From positions 580,665 through 644,664 of the forward strand of contig BQJR01000002.1 of assembly GCA_021604805.1 (NCBI GenBank): DNA of 64,000 bases, written 5' to 3'. Shown piece after piece: positions 17,701 through 28,137 of the stretch (positions are counted from its first letter, which is position 1; each line of letters starts with the position of its first letter). The notes under the pieces are model-generated. The model did no database searches and was not told where the DNA came from. It saw only the letters and a list, made by a program, of their open reading frames with translations. The translations under genes were made by a program, and so were the position numbers. The stretch comes from Planctomycetota bacterium. Lineage in GTDB: Bacteria; Planctomycetota; B15-G4.

Positions 17701-18270
17701 CGACACGACCAAGCGTCCCAAGAGGATCGCCGCAAACAGCGCCACGCCGGACAACCAGAACGCCGCGGCCTGCGGCCACCATTCCGTGGCGCTCGCCAAG
17801 CTCGCGATCAGCGCCGTGGCCAGAGCCAAGCTCGCCCAGCGCCGCGCCCGACGTCGCACGCGCGCGCTGTCCACACGCAGCGCGAGCTCGATGGCGAGCC
17901 GCGCGCTGAGCAGCAACGCCGCGGCCACGATCAACAGGCGCGCCACATCGTTCGAGGGATCCCAAGGATCCCGTCGCCACACAGCAGGCAGCAAGGCCAA
18001 GCTCGCCACGCTCAACCACATCGCAGGATGCGCCGAGGACAACTTCTGGCACACGGCCCACAGCGCGCGCACGAGCAACTCGCTGAAGGCCACGGCGCTC
18101 ACCACACCCACGGCCAAGGCGATCAAGTCGACGGCGTCGTGCAGCCCGCCATTCGGCACGCGGTGCATCAACTCGGCGACCCACAACACACCCGAGGCCA
18201 CGAAGACGCGCGCGGCGGCGCGCGAGAGCGCGGAACGTGAGCCGGACCAGCTGGGTGAGTCGGACGCCAT
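14788..18270 (-). CDS. Membrane protein with SHWG domain and degenerate sulfatase-fold domain
   Basis: 1160 aa. ATG 18270 is chosen over 18339 because GAGG lies 5 nt upstream. The N-terminal ~230 residues hold about five hydrophobic helices. Residues ~405-475 carry the SHWG domain (LLLFEDGVPLGP, AYSHWQGGLYFSSSDDSDP, NGRDY). A sulfatase-like fold follows from ~545 to ~800, but metal and catalytic positions are lost: VVLAEESAS replaces VLxDTLRxD, DSPDA stands at the nucleophile motif, and VAARGAEPG replaces TSDHGExxG. The last ~330 residues are helical and repeat-like (HEAT/ARM-like, inference). Probably a non-catalytic binding or scaffold protein related to the enzyme at 11865, with which it converges. 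No close functional assignment is possible. Confidence 0.7.
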   Translation of the reverse strand: MASDSPSWSGSRSALSRAAARVFVASGVLWVAELMHRVPNGGLHDAVDLIALAVGVVSAVAFSELLVRALWAVCQKLSSAHPAMWLSVASLALLPAVWRRDPWDPSNDVARLLIVAAALLLSARLAIELALRVDSARVRRRARRWASLALATALIASLASATEWWPQAAAFWLSGVALFAAILLGRLVVSPAARVPQGAGWVQIGLVTLCVLAAGRHWDSPRAQRLASGEGGLLVSVRAVAHGGGEPWRVQANENASERDAPWSGLREAGELSERAWRVRAGVARVAPRRGPSPLGEAQAQALSFVTRDALIEQQLPALGPADAVRASLWVRRRGGSAPALRVTLEGVGEPVSRVVRPTREWSEVVLEAQLGGASGGATLRHELDRATLDPSQGKAWWTPLPAAWQRFAADVNGAPDDARLLLFEDGVPLGPARSLHQAIREQGAGAYSHWQGGLYFSSSDDSDPRSNGRDYRAELHRRRGAAEPRASLSVRVEQGAVPADVWLWGPILEVQGAESARDEQAAGLRLSPTRSELADAARAATRHVIVVVLAEESASTSRSGTLGRIGDRGLRMTQAYASSDSPDAALASLATGLAPPVVLAARELGAPIPSWLDLLRTAGFHTYVQGMGELGSEVEALVEGVAVRGNPDPRAPALVDEFVAELREHASERVAALLHWQPARGGRASLDQRLAALQTGLLLSGLSDDTLLAVVAARGAEPGSTLAGARVLGRGEDVLHVPFVMQLPGLDHPIELRAPLNVSAVVATLLDVVAPGSSALQGSASLLAQIEAGAFAARAPQPVMAWTDGARVLRLGDAKYVADDRLGTHLLYDLASDPDERRPVYDAGRAALLAQRVEREEARLELLTRQLVSRHESELRQDLLAGLLVRELDAQALEPLFAEFWSLNAATRNFLMETIYGRRVAGLAAPLDALARRRFDRDDQVLLVLRAWAGSERAAQELPRRLPELEAPARRWLFEILPDLPAPLVRELGAPLGQALRVAWLARPSPQSEAGRLLAVGVANLAQAQGRRAGEEVKRWLVELHAQWSSASANPIATLRDTSFSEETLFAALAACLSVGDEALLDELRPSVSAARALPALVDTLGSRAAHERLLLLIDRWAHADAESLRLIGHMLPGLRTLSDAEFSRRAVGRVEHLRRELR

Positions 18271-18399
18271 CGCTGCCTCGGCGGGCCGCGAGGAACCAAC
18301 CGCAACCCTCGACCGTCGGAGCCGACCGAATGGTCCCAAAGCATCTGGGCCGCTTCCAGCGCGCGCGACTCAGCCGGCTGCACGATTCGAGGCCTTTGC

Positions 18400-18405
18400 T
18401 AGGCT
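18400..18405 (+). promoter_or_regulatory. Candidate -10 element (TAGGCT) for nagZ
   Basis: TAGGCT lies 25 nt before the TTG start at 18431, with a GGGAG ribosome binding site (18418-18422) in between. Its position supports the TTG start. -35 is weak. Confidence 0.4.
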
Positions 18406-18430
18406 TCTCGCTCCCTTGGGAGTCACGCGC

Positions 18431-19903
18431 TTGGCCCGTCACGATCTCGCAGCACGCCTCGGCTCCTTGGTGTGGCCCGACATCCGCGCCAGTCGTGGCA
18501 TCGCCGGGCTCGACGCGCTCGCGCCGCTCATCGAGGCCTACCCACCCGGCGGCGTGATCGTGTTCGGCGAAGGCGAGCCGGGCGTCCAACAGCTCATCGC
18601 CGAGCTGCGCCGCCGCGCGCCCGAAGACCTGATCGTGGCCGCCGACCTCGAGCGCGGCTGCGGTCAACAGGTGAGCGAGTTCACCAAGCTGCCGCCGGCC
18701 ATGGCGCTGGCCGCGAACAGCGACCCCGAAGCGGCTTGGGAAGCGGGCCTCATCACCGGGCGCGAAGCACGCGCCGCCGGGATCGAGATGGTCTTCGCAC
18801 CTGTGGTCGACGTGAACACCGCCGCGCGCAACCCGATCATCGCCACCCGAGCTTTCGGCGACGACCCGCACCGCGTGGCCACGCTGGCCTCGGCCTTCGC
18901 GCGCGGCCTGCACGAAGGCGGCGTGCTCGCGGTGGCCAAGCACTTCCCCGGTCACGGCAGCACGGTGCAAGACAGTCACAGCGAACTCGCGCGCGTCACG
19001 GCCAGCGAAGAGCAGTTGCAAGCCGTGGACCTCGTGCCCTTCCGCACGCTCATCGCCGAGCGCGTGGCGGGCGTGATGGTCGGTCATCTCGAAGTGCCCG
19101 CGCTCGACCCCGTGGCCGGCCGACCCGCCACGGCCTCGCCGAACGTAGTGCTCGATCACTTGCGCGCACGTCTGGGTTTCGACGGCCTGGTCGTGACCGA
19201 CGCGCTCGACATGGGCGGCTTCCGACAAGAACCCGCCGCGCCGCTGGCTGCACTGCACGCCGGTTGCGACGTGCTGCTCATGCCGGCCGACCCGCTCGCC
19301 AGTTGCGCTGCCCTCGCCGACGCACACGCGCGTCACGAACTCAGCGACGAGACCTTGAACGCCGCCGTGGCGCGCGTGCAAGCGGCGCGCGATCGTCTCG
19401 CCGGGCTCACGATTTCCGCGCATCCTCTCCCCGACGATCTGGGCGCCGTGCTGCTCGCCGCGTCGCTCACCTCGCACGGCCCGGCGCTGCCGGCCTTCGT
19501 GCCCGGCGAACCGCTCGACGTGCGCCTCTTCGGCGAAGACGACTCGGGCATGGTCTTGCCGGCCTTCACCGAAACCCTCGAAGGCGGCGGCCACGAACTG
19601 GCAGCGGGCGCGCGCGGGGTCGGGTTGGTGATCACGTCGGTGGCGGCGTGGTCCGGCAGCTCGCGCTTGCCGTCGCTGCAGCGCCAACGTTTGCACTGGA
19701 TGCTCGAGCACGGACAACTCGCGGCGGTCGTGGTGCTGGGCTCGCCCTACGAAGCGCTCGACCTCCCGGCCGTCGCGCCGGCGGTCTTGGCATACCAGGC
19801 CACGCCTGAGGCGGCGCACTTGGCGGCGCTCGCGCTGCTCGGCGAGCTGCCCACGCCGGGCCGTCTGCCGGTGGGCGCCTTGGCTGCGGACGACCTCAAG
19901 TGA
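18431..19903 (+). CDS. nagZ: Glycoside hydrolase family 3, beta-N-acetylhexosaminidase (NagZ-like)
   Basis: 490 aa from a TTG start with GGGAG 8 nt upstream and a TAGGCT promoter element just before; no in-frame ATG or GTG gives a better start. The GH3 (beta/alpha)8 barrel shows GGVIVFGE, ADLERGCGQQV, AVAKHFPGHGSTVQDSH (the KHFPGHG signature with the NagZ His loop) and VVTDALDMGG, whose Asp is the catalytic nucleophile. NagZ removes GlcNAc from anhydromuropeptides in peptidoglycan recycling, in the cytosol, and no signal peptide is seen here. The C-terminal ~150 residues form a second domain as in two-domain GH3 enzymes. It overlaps ptsN-like 19900 by 4 bases (GTGA), a two-gene operon. Confidence 0.88.
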   Translation: MARHDLAARLGSLVWPDIRASRGIAGLDALAPLIEAYPPGGVIVFGEGEPGVQQLIAELRRRAPEDLIVAADLERGCGQQVSEFTKLPPAMALAANSDPEAAWEAGLITGREARAAGIEMVFAPVVDVNTAARNPIIATRAFGDDPHRVATLASAFARGLHEGGVLAVAKHFPGHGSTVQDSHSELARVTASEEQLQAVDLVPFRTLIAERVAGVMVGHLEVPALDPVAGRPATASPNVVLDHLRARLGFDGLVVTDALDMGGFRQEPAAPLAALHAGCDVLLMPADPLASCAALADAHARHELSDETLNAAVARVQAARDRLAGLTISAHPLPDDLGAVLLAASLTSHGPALPAFVPGEPLDVRLFGEDDSGMVLPAFTETLEGGGHELAAGARGVGLVITSVAAWSGSSRLPSLQRQRLHWMLEHGQLAAVVVLGSPYEALDLPAVAPAVLAYQATPEAAHLAALALLGELPTPGRLPVGALAADDLK

Positions 19904-20385
19904 ACCTCAACCGCTACCTCAAAGAAGAGCGCATCGACCTCGGCCTCGACGCCGCCTTCCCCGCGCCCGACGACGACGAGCTCGCTCACCCGGCCACCGT
20001 GGAGAGCGTCACCGAGCACATGTGCGACCTGCTCACGCGCAGCGAGGCCGTGGTGAACGAGAGCAAGCTGCGCCTCGACCTCGTGAACCGCGAACGCCGC
20101 ACGGCCTCGCTACTCGGCAACGGCCTGTTCCTACCGCACGTGCGCACGCTGCAGGCGCGACGCCTCGTGATGGCCGTGGGCGTGAGCGCCGCCGGCTTGC
20201 CGCTCGGAGCGCCCGACGACGAACCGGTGCGCTTGGTCATCGCGCTCGTCGGCCCGACCTACGACGACAAGGCCTACTTGCAGGTCTACAAGCGTCTCTC
20301 GGAGAAGTTGTCCGACGAGGACAGCGTGAACGCCGTGCTGCAAGCCGAGCAAGCCGGCGAGGTCGTGCGCGCGCTCTCGGGCTGA
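19900..20385 (+). CDS. ptsN: PTS EIIA domain protein (PtsN/fructose type)
   Basis: 161 aa, cytosolic. The EIIA-2 fold is recognised by FLPHVRT, where the His is the phosphorylated residue, by RLVIALVGP, and by the C-terminal YLQVYKRLSEKLSDEDSV, typical of PtsN. Members accept phosphate from HPr and either pass it to a sugar permease or, as PtsN, act as a regulator of nitrogen, potassium or envelope functions. No EIIB/EIIC gene is nearby, which favours a regulatory role. The GTG start overlaps the nagZ stop by 4 bases, linking it to peptidoglycan recycling. The N-terminal ~30 residues precede the domain. Confidence 0.8.
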   Translation: MNLNRYLKEERIDLGLDAAFPAPDDDELAHPATVESVTEHMCDLLTRSEAVVNESKLRLDLVNRERRTASLLGNGLFLPHVRTLQARRLVMAVGVSAAGLPLGAPDDEPVRLVIALVGPTYDDKAYLQVYKRLSEKLSDEDSVNAVLQAEQAGEVVRALSG

Positions 20386-20409
20386 CGGCTCCCGTGGGCG
20401 CAGGTTCGT

Positions 20410-21186
20410 TCAGCGACCGCCGCCCCGCCGTCCACCGCCGCCTCCGCCGAAGCCGCCGCCACCACCGCCGAAGCCACCGCGACGGCCGCCGAAGCCGAGT
20501 CCGCCCGCCGCCTCGTAGTCGATCAACTGCTGCGGCGACAAGATCTCGCTGAGGCGCGTGTCGGTGGCGCTGCGCATCGCGTCCATTTGCTCGCGCATGT
20601 CTGCGAAGCCGGTGCCGCCATCGCGCATCGACTCCATCAGCTCGCCCATGGCCTTGCCGCTCTCGGTGAACAGCGTGCGCATGTCTTCGACCTGGTAGGA
20701 CGCCAGGCCGATCTCTTCGCTGAGTTCGGTGAGCCGCTCGTCGAGCTCTTCGGCACGCCGTTCGTCACGCGCGCGATCGCGCTCGGCTTCCTCGGTCTCG
20801 CGGATCTGCTGCAAGGCCGCATCGACCGTGCTGATCAGCGCGCCGCTGTCGTCGAAGACCTGCGCGCTCTCGGGCTGCGCGAGCAACTTCTCGAGGCGGT
20901 CGAGCTTCTCGGCGTCGAGCTGCGCCAAGGGTTGCACCGGAGTGGGCTCGACGTTCATCGGCGCGGGACGCACGGAGAGGGCGTCGAGACGATGCTCGAG
21001 CCCCACGAGATCGCGCTCCAAGCTGTCGATGCGCTGAGTCACGCGCCCTTCGACCAAGCCATCGCTGGGTCCTGCTCCGGGGGCCGCTTCGGGCGCGGCG
21101 AGCTGTCCGCCGAGGAAACCTGCGCCCGCGCCGAAGAGCACGGCCGCGACGATCAAGAGAGCGGGAGAGGGGCTGGAGCTGGCCAT
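20410..21186 (-). CDS. Membrane-anchored coiled-coil protein with Gly/Arg-rich tail
   Basis: 258 aa from ATG 21186 (a longer frame to 21270 lacks coding character). Residues ~8-30 form one transmembrane anchor (ALLIVAAVLFGAGAGFLGG). Residues ~45-200 are charged and helical with coiled-coil character (RIDSLERDLVGLEHRLDAL, AEELDERLTELSEEIGL). Near the end, LSEILSPQQLIDYEAAG resembles the LTPxQ helix of Spy/CpxP-like proteins. The last ~30 residues are a GFGGG/GGRRGG low-complexity tail. Topology suggests one anchor with the bulk outside the cytoplasm. No known family was recognised. Convergent with ptsN, and 90 bases downstream of the sulfatase gene on the same strand. Confidence 0.6.
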   Translation of the reverse strand: MASSSPSPALLIVAAVLFGAGAGFLGGQLAAPEAAPGAGPSDGLVEGRVTQRIDSLERDLVGLEHRLDALSVRPAPMNVEPTPVQPLAQLDAEKLDRLEKLLAQPESAQVFDDSGALISTVDAALQQIRETEEAERDRARDERRAEELDERLTELSEEIGLASYQVEDMRTLFTESGKAMGELMESMRDGGTGFADMREQMDAMRSATDTRLSEILSPQQLIDYEAAGGLGFGGRRGGFGGGGGGFGGGGGGRRGGGR

Positions 21187-21276
21187 GGGCGGGGCACTCG
21201 TTGGGTCGGGGTTCGCGAACGCCCTGGGTGTGGAGCTCGCGTGCGCCCAGGTTACACCCTGCCCGATCACCCGCGA

Positions 21277-23634
21277 TCAGAGGCGTTGCAACATCGAGGT
21301 CAGCACCACGACCTCGGCCGGGAGCGCGGGCTCGTCCTCGGGTTCGGTGGCCTTGGCCGCGTACCCGATCTGCGCGAGTTGCTGCAGTCGCTCTGGGTCG
21401 CTCACCTCCACGCGCTCCACCTGGCGGTCGCGCAGGGCGGCGTCGCGAACGGCGCGCGTGAGCTCTTGCTGGAGCACCAAGGTCGTGGCCGGCTGCAGGT
21501 CCGAGAGGTCGACGCGCTCCTGGGGGTCGCTGTCGAGATCGTGCAAGCGCACGCGGCGTGTGGCCGTGTCGACGTGCAGGCGCCACGGCCAGCGCGTCCA
21601 GCTGAAGACGGGCAGCGCGGCGGCCGAGCGGGCGTGCAGGGCGCGTTCGGGTTGCGCCGCCGCGAGCAGATCGCGGCCCTCCATGTTCGGCGGCACCGAC
21701 ACGCCCGCCAAGGGCAGGAGCGTGGGCGCGATGTCTTCCAAGGTGGCCGGCCCTGACACGCGCGCCGGCGACAAGCCCGGGCCGGCGAGCACCAAGGGCA
21801 CGTCGACCTGCTCGGCGTAGACGTGATCACCGTGCTCGATCCAGCCGTGCTCGCCGAAGGCTTCACCGTGATCGGACGTGACCAACACCAACGTGTCGTC
21901 GGCGCGGCCGGAGCGCTCGAGTGCGTCGAGCAACTCGCCGAGCACGCGGTCGGCGAGCGCCACGCGCGCGGCGTAGAGCTCGCGCAAGTGCGTCCAGCCG
22001 GCGTCGTCGAGGCGCACTTCGCCGTGCTTCACGGCGTCGAGCCAAGCGCGGTCGCCGCGCGCGGGACCGTTGTAGGGCTGCACGTGTTCGGCGAGCAGGT
22101 CGGCGGGCGCGTTGTACGGGGCGTGCGGTTCGAACACGTGCACGTAGGCGAGGTAGGGATCGGTGTCGACGCTGGCCAGGAAGTTCGCGAGGCGCGGCGC
22201 GAGCTGGGCCCCGTCGACCCCATCGTTCCACAAGGCCTTGTCGGCGAAGAGTTCGTGGTAGGTCTCGAAGCCGGCGTCGTAGCCGTGCACCGCACCCGCG
22301 TTGGGATTCGTGACGAAGGCCGAGGTGCGCCAGCCGGCACTCTGCAGCGAGGTCGCCAGCCGCGGCGTGTCCTGGGGCAAGCGCTGAAAGCCCGCGCTGT
22401 CGCTGAGTTGCACCACGCCGTGAGTGAGCGGGTTCTGACCCGTGAGCAGCGCGCCCACCGAGGCGAGCGTGTAACTGGCCGGTGCGCTGGCACGCTCGAC
22501 GAGCAGACCGCGCGCAGCCAGCGCGTCGAGCCGCGGCGTGAGGCTCTCTCCGTTCGCGGCGTAGGCACCCACGCGCGAGCGCGCCAAGGCGTCGAGCAAA
22601 ACCACGAGGAAGGACGGACGTTCGCGCTCTCCCGACACGCGCACGGGTTCGGGCGCGGGCGGGTCGCTCTTCTTGGTGCGCAGCTGCGCCACGCGCACCA
22701 CGTTCTCGTGCTGCGCGCCGCGTGACCACAGCTCGAGCACGGCGTCGCGGCCGGCCCACACGCCGAGGTCGAGGTCCACGCGCCGTGTGCCGCCCGGTTG
22801 CGCGGCAGGGTCCACGTCCAAGCGCCCCAAGGGCACGCGTTCGTTCAGGCCGAGTTGCAGCGAAAGGTCGAGCGCTTCGCGAGGTTCGTCGACCACGAGC
22901 CGCAACAGCAGGCGTTCTCGGTCCGGCAAGCGCAGGCCGAGGCGCACGCAGGTCTCCGGCGGGATCACGAGCTCGCTGCGCGACTCGCCGCCGCGGGGTC
23001 GATGCACGAGGCCCAGGCGTTGCGGCCACTTGCGGAAGTGGTCGTCGGGTTGATCTTCGGTGAGGAAGCGCGCGCGCGTGATGAGCGCGGCGAGCGGAAG
23101 CGGGACGGGCCGTCCCATCAACGCGCGCGACTCGGTCCGCGCGAACACCAACTCCACACGGTTCGCTCCACGGCGCTGGATCTGCGCGGGCACGTCCACG
23201 CGGAAGGTCTGCTGCGTGTCGATGCGTTGCAGCGGCGTGTCGAGCAACTCGCGCCCGTTGAACAACAAGCGGAAGGACTGCTGCTGTTCGCCGCCCAGCC
23301 CGTCGATGAGCGTGAGGCTGAGTGTACGCGGCTCGCGTTCGAGCACCTCGAGATCGAAGCCCGCGCGACGCCCCACGATCCAGGCGTAGGGCGGTTCGCC
23401 ATCGGGGAAAGTGAGCAGTCCGGTGGCTTGGTCGAGACGCCGCAGGTCGGGCTCTTCGGTGAAGACCCGGCCGCGGCGCGAACCGAGCACCAAGTGCTCC
23501 GACGCGCGCACGTATTCGGCGTCGCGGAACAAGCGCAACAGGTTCGTGTGCACGACGAAGCTCTCGCGCGTCGCGGGCGCACGATGGGCGTGGAGCACGG
23601 CCCAAGCCGCCGCAGTGAGCAGCAGCGCCACCAA
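21277..23634 (-). CDS. Exported sulfatase-fold hydrolase with Thr nucleophile
   Basis: 785 aa; the N-terminal hydrophobic stretch (LLLTAAAWAVLHA) is a signal or anchor. Residues ~25-330 form beta-sandwich-like domains of unknown type. The sulfatase superfamily domain spans ~335-700: FLVVLLDALARSRVGAYA (first metal Asp), SYTLASVGALLTGQNPLTHG (nucleophile position Thr, Ala in place of the sulfatase Pro), FEPHAPYNAP, LVTSDHGEAFGEHGWIEHG (Asp-His metal ligands). All metal ligands seem present, so it is likely active, but without Cys/Ser for formylglycine; a phosphatase or phosphotransferase role is as likely as a sulfatase. Start is GTG 23634 or TTG 23637. Last gene of an FHA / TPR-like / sulfatase operon. 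Confidence 0.8.
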   Translation of the reverse strand: MVALLLTAAAWAVLHAHRAPATRESFVVHTNLLRLFRDAEYVRASEHLVLGSRRGRVFTEEPDLRRLDQATGLLTFPDGEPPYAWIVGRRAGFDLEVLEREPRTLSLTLIDGLGGEQQQSFRLLFNGRELLDTPLQRIDTQQTFRVDVPAQIQRRGANRVELVFARTESRALMGRPVPLPLAALITRARFLTEDQPDDHFRKWPQRLGLVHRPRGGESRSELVIPPETCVRLGLRLPDRERLLLRLVVDEPREALDLSLQLGLNERVPLGRLDVDPAAQPGGTRRVDLDLGVWAGRDAVLELWSRGAQHENVVRVAQLRTKKSDPPAPEPVRVSGERERPSFLVVLLDALARSRVGAYAANGESLTPRLDALAARGLLVERASAPASYTLASVGALLTGQNPLTHGVVQLSDSAGFQRLPQDTPRLATSLQSAGWRTSAFVTNPNAGAVHGYDAGFETYHELFADKALWNDGVDGAQLAPRLANFLASVDTDPYLAYVHVFEPHAPYNAPADLLAEHVQPYNGPARGDRAWLDAVKHGEVRLDDAGWTHLRELYAARVALADRVLGELLDALERSGRADDTLVLVTSDHGEAFGEHGWIEHGDHVYAEQVDVPLVLAGPGLSPARVSGPATLEDIAPTLLPLAGVSVPPNMEGRDLLAAAQPERALHARSAAALPVFSWTRWPWRLHVDTATRRVRLHDLDSDPQERVDLSDLQPATTLVLQQELTRAVRDAALRDRQVERVEVSDPERLQQLAQIGYAAKATEPEDEPALPAEVVVLTSMLQRL

Positions 23635-23664
23635 GAGAATCGCGAGTCCGCGACCGTTCGTGGT

Positions 23665-24582
23665 TCAGCCTCCGGCGGCGGGGTCGGGCTGCGACTGCGC
23701 CTTCGCGAGCAGGTCGACGGCGGCGATCGGCGGCACCAACCCCGGAGCCAGCGCCACGGCGTCGAGGAAGGTCTTGGTGGCGTTCGCGACCTTCTGCCAG
23801 TTCGGAGGCGACGCGCCGAGCAACTCAGCGATGCGCGAGGCTTCGATCTGCTTCCAGGTCTTGTCCACGTCGGCTTGCACGAGGCCGCGCAACCCGAGCA
23901 CCTCGGCATCGACCCCGGAGTTCTGCGAGGCGAACTCGGAGATCGCGCGCATGCAGGCGGCGTAGTCGCGGTGCGTGCCGCTCACGCGCGTGGTGCGGAA
24001 CTTGATCTCGGCGATCACGTCGTCTTCGGTGGGCGGCGTGTCGAGGCTGGTGACTTCCGCGTAGTAGTACGTCCAGCCGCGCACTTCGTCGGAGCGTTCG
24101 CCCTCGGGGAAGCGCTGCAAGAACTCCTGCGCGCGCTTGAGCAGGTAGCGCGCATTCGGCACGTAGTCCTTCTCGAGGAAGCCCTTGCCGCCGCGGTCGA
24201 CCCAACTCTTTCGGATGCCCACGAGGAACTGGTATGCGGCGCTCACCTCGTTGTTGAGCTCGATCGCCGCGGAAGCCGACTTGCGCTGCTCGGCTTCTTG
24301 CTTGCGCGTCTGGGCTTGCGCGTACGTGGGTGCGTCAGCGGGCACGCTGGCGAAGGCGGCGATGGCTTCGTCGAACTGACCGGCGGCCATCAGGTCGTCG
24401 CCGCGGCTCAAGCCGTCGCTGCTCAGCTGCCCCGAGCTCTGGGAGACGTACCAAGCGCCCAAGACCACGACCACGAGCAGCAGCCCGATGCCCACCATCG
24501 CCGCCCCGTTGCCCGACGAACGACGCGAAGCGGCGCGCCCACCACGGCGTGCACCTCGGCTCCCCCCTCGTCGCGCGCTCAC
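23665..24582 (-). CDS. Membrane-anchored protein with TPR-like repeats
   Basis: 305 aa from a GTG at 24582 that overlaps the stop of the FHA gene by 4 bases (GTGA). The first ~28 residues are Arg/Gly-rich and very basic, then comes one transmembrane helix (AAMVGIGLLLVVVVLGAWYVS), and the rest lies outside. It is helical with TPR-like features (GDDLMAAGQFDEAIAAFASV, YLLKRAQEFLQRFPEGERSD). No catalytic motif is visible. The coupling to an FHA-domain protein and an exported sulfatase suggests a membrane-linked module, with this protein as a connector (inference). Family not recognised. Confidence 0.65.
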   Translation of the reverse strand: MSARRGGSRGARRGGRAASRRSSGNGAAMVGIGLLLVVVVLGAWYVSQSSGQLSSDGLSRGDDLMAAGQFDEAIAAFASVPADAPTYAQAQTRKQEAEQRKSASAAIELNNEVSAAYQFLVGIRKSWVDRGGKGFLEKDYVPNARYLLKRAQEFLQRFPEGERSDEVRGWTYYYAEVTSLDTPPTEDDVIAEIKFRTTRVSGTHRDYAACMRAISEFASQNSGVDAEVLGLRGLVQADVDKTWKQIEASRIAELLGASPPNWQKVANATKTFLDAVALAPGLVPPIAAVDLLAKAQSQPDPAAGG

Positions 24583-25763
24583 CGTTGCGGCGCGCCGGGA
24601 TGCACAGGCGGCAAGAAGGTCGGGCCACGTCGGCCAGGCGGCAAGGGTCGCTCCCAACGAATGCCTTCGGGCGGAAGCGGACGCACACCCGCGGGCGGCG
24701 CGGCCGACGCAGCCGGAGCGAGGTCACGCGCGGGCGCCGGTGCGCTGGGTTGCGGCGCGCGCGGCGCCGTGTCGCGCGGGGACGCGCTCGCTGCCGCTGC
24801 GCCCAGCGCCGCGGCCGGCGCGGCCTCGGTGAGTTCGAGCTCGGGGAGTTCTTCGAGCTCCTCTTCGAGTGGGAGTTCCTCGAGTTCGTCGAGCGGAAGT
24901 TCTTCGAGCTCCTCGAGCGCTTCCTCGGCCTGCGCGGCTTCGGCCGCCGCGCGTTCGGCGGCGGCCTTCGCAGCGGCGTCTTCCACTTGCTGCAGACCGG
25001 CGGCGCGTGCGGCTTCCACGCGCTCGGCCAACTCGGGCAAGCTCGCCTCTTCGAGCTGCTGCTCGACCTCGAACTTCTCGAGCGACTCGGTGCGGCCTTC
25101 CAAGTCGAGCTGCTGAACCGCGCTCAGGGCGCCGGGGTCGCGCAGGTCGGGGTAACTCTCCAACTCACCCTGTTGCGCGCGCTTCAAGCGACGCAACATC
25201 TCGAGGCGTTTCCAGCGAGCGCGCAGGAGCGCCTCTTCCAAACCAGGGTCGGGTTGCGCCGGCGCCGCGCGCGTGTCGTCGGGAGCTTCGGGACGCAGGT
25301 CGATCTCTTCGACCACACCGCGCACGCGCTCCGGTTCGAGCTCCTCGAGCTGCAACTCCTCAAGTTCTTCGAGTTCGTCGAGCTCCTCCACGATCTCCAG
25401 CTCGGGCAACTCTTCGAGGTCGTCGAGCAACTCCAGGCCTTCGGGAGTCACCTCGGAGGGCGTGGTCACAGGCTCGAAGCCGGCGCCCTCGGGCTGCTTG
25501 TAGAGCAGCATGACCTCACCGATCTGCAGCGCGTCGTTGTGATCGAGGTCGGCCATCTCGCAGGACGAATCGTTCAGCTTCAGCTCACCCTTGATGAGCT
25601 TGACGCGGTAGCCGAAACGCAACGGTTTGAGCTCCACGCGCACGCCGAGCGCGGAGGGATGCTCGAGCACCACGTCGCACGAGGGGTTGCTCCCGACCGT
25701 GACCATGCCGAGCAGCTCGATCGAGCGCGGGCCAGCTCCCTCGTTGACGATGATGCGAGCCAT
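24579..25763 (-). CDS. FHA-domain protein with long Glu/Leu-rich region
   Basis: 394 aa, cytosolic. ATG 25763 is preferred over an upstream frame start because a TAGAAT -10 element lies ~40 nt before it. Residues ~1-95 form an FHA-like phosphothreonine-binding domain (ELLGMVTVGSNPSCDVVLEH, ALQIGEVMLLYK), although the usual conserved SxxH and N loops are weak (SCDVVLEHPSALGV). Residues ~115-180 and ~290-325 are stretches of ELEEL-type acidic repeats, separated by a helical segment, and the C-terminus is Ala/Pro-rich. The first gene of a three-gene operon with a TPR-like membrane protein and a sulfatase. FHA domains normally read Ser/Thr kinase output; no kinase is in view. Confidence 0.7.
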   Translation of the reverse strand: MARIIVNEGAGPRSIELLGMVTVGSNPSCDVVLEHPSALGVRVELKPLRFGYRVKLIKGELKLNDSSCEMADLDHNDALQIGEVMLLYKQPEGAGFEPVTTPSEVTPEGLELLDDLEELPELEIVEELDELEELEELQLEELEPERVRGVVEEIDLRPEAPDDTRAAPAQPDPGLEEALLRARWKRLEMLRRLKRAQQGELESYPDLRDPGALSAVQQLDLEGRTESLEKFEVEQQLEEASLPELAERVEAARAAGLQQVEDAAAKAAAERAAAEAAQAEEALEELEELPLDELEELPLEEELEELPELELTEAAPAAALGAAAASASPRDTAPRAPQPSAPAPARDLAPAASAAPPAGVRPLPPEGIRWERPLPPGRRGPTFLPPVHPGAPQR

Positions 25764-25801
25764 GGGCAGTGATCCATCCAGGGGGGAGCGACGGGTGCGC
25801 C

Positions 25802-25807
25802 ATTCTA
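25802..25807 (-). promoter_or_regulatory. Candidate -10 element (TAGAAT) for the FHA operon
   Basis: TAGAAT on the minus strand, five of six matches to TATAAT, lies 38 nt before the ATG at 25763. GTGACG 16 nt upstream is a fair -35. Confidence 0.45.
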
Positions 25808-25847
25808 GCGATCCGCGCGGATTCGTCACGGATCGACGCGAGGCGGC

Positions 25848-28103
<2,256 letters not shown>

Positions 28104-28131
28104 GGACGCAGCGGGGGCGCGGGAGCGCGTC

Positions 28132-28137
28132 ATCCTA
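28132..28137 (-). promoter_or_regulatory. Candidate -10 element (TAGGAT) for pcrA
   Basis: TAGGAT on the minus strand lies 28 nt before the ATG at 28103. No clear -35. Supports the downstream start of pcrA. Confidence 0.4.

Noticed and set aside
16639..18240. Long open frame on the plus strand opposite the degenerate sulfatase gene
   Set aside because: Arg/Ala-rich without domain motifs. It is the antisense shadow of a GC-rich gene, which keeps opposite frames open.
21823..25116. Long plus-strand frames opposite the sulfatase, TPR-like and FHA genes
   Set aside because: Low-complexity, no signal peptide or domain motif, and the minus strand carries clear motifs with operon-like overlaps.
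24830..25450. GAGCTC-rich stretch as a DNA repeat or regulatory array
   Set aside because: It is the coding sequence for the Glu/Leu-rich repeats of the FHA protein.
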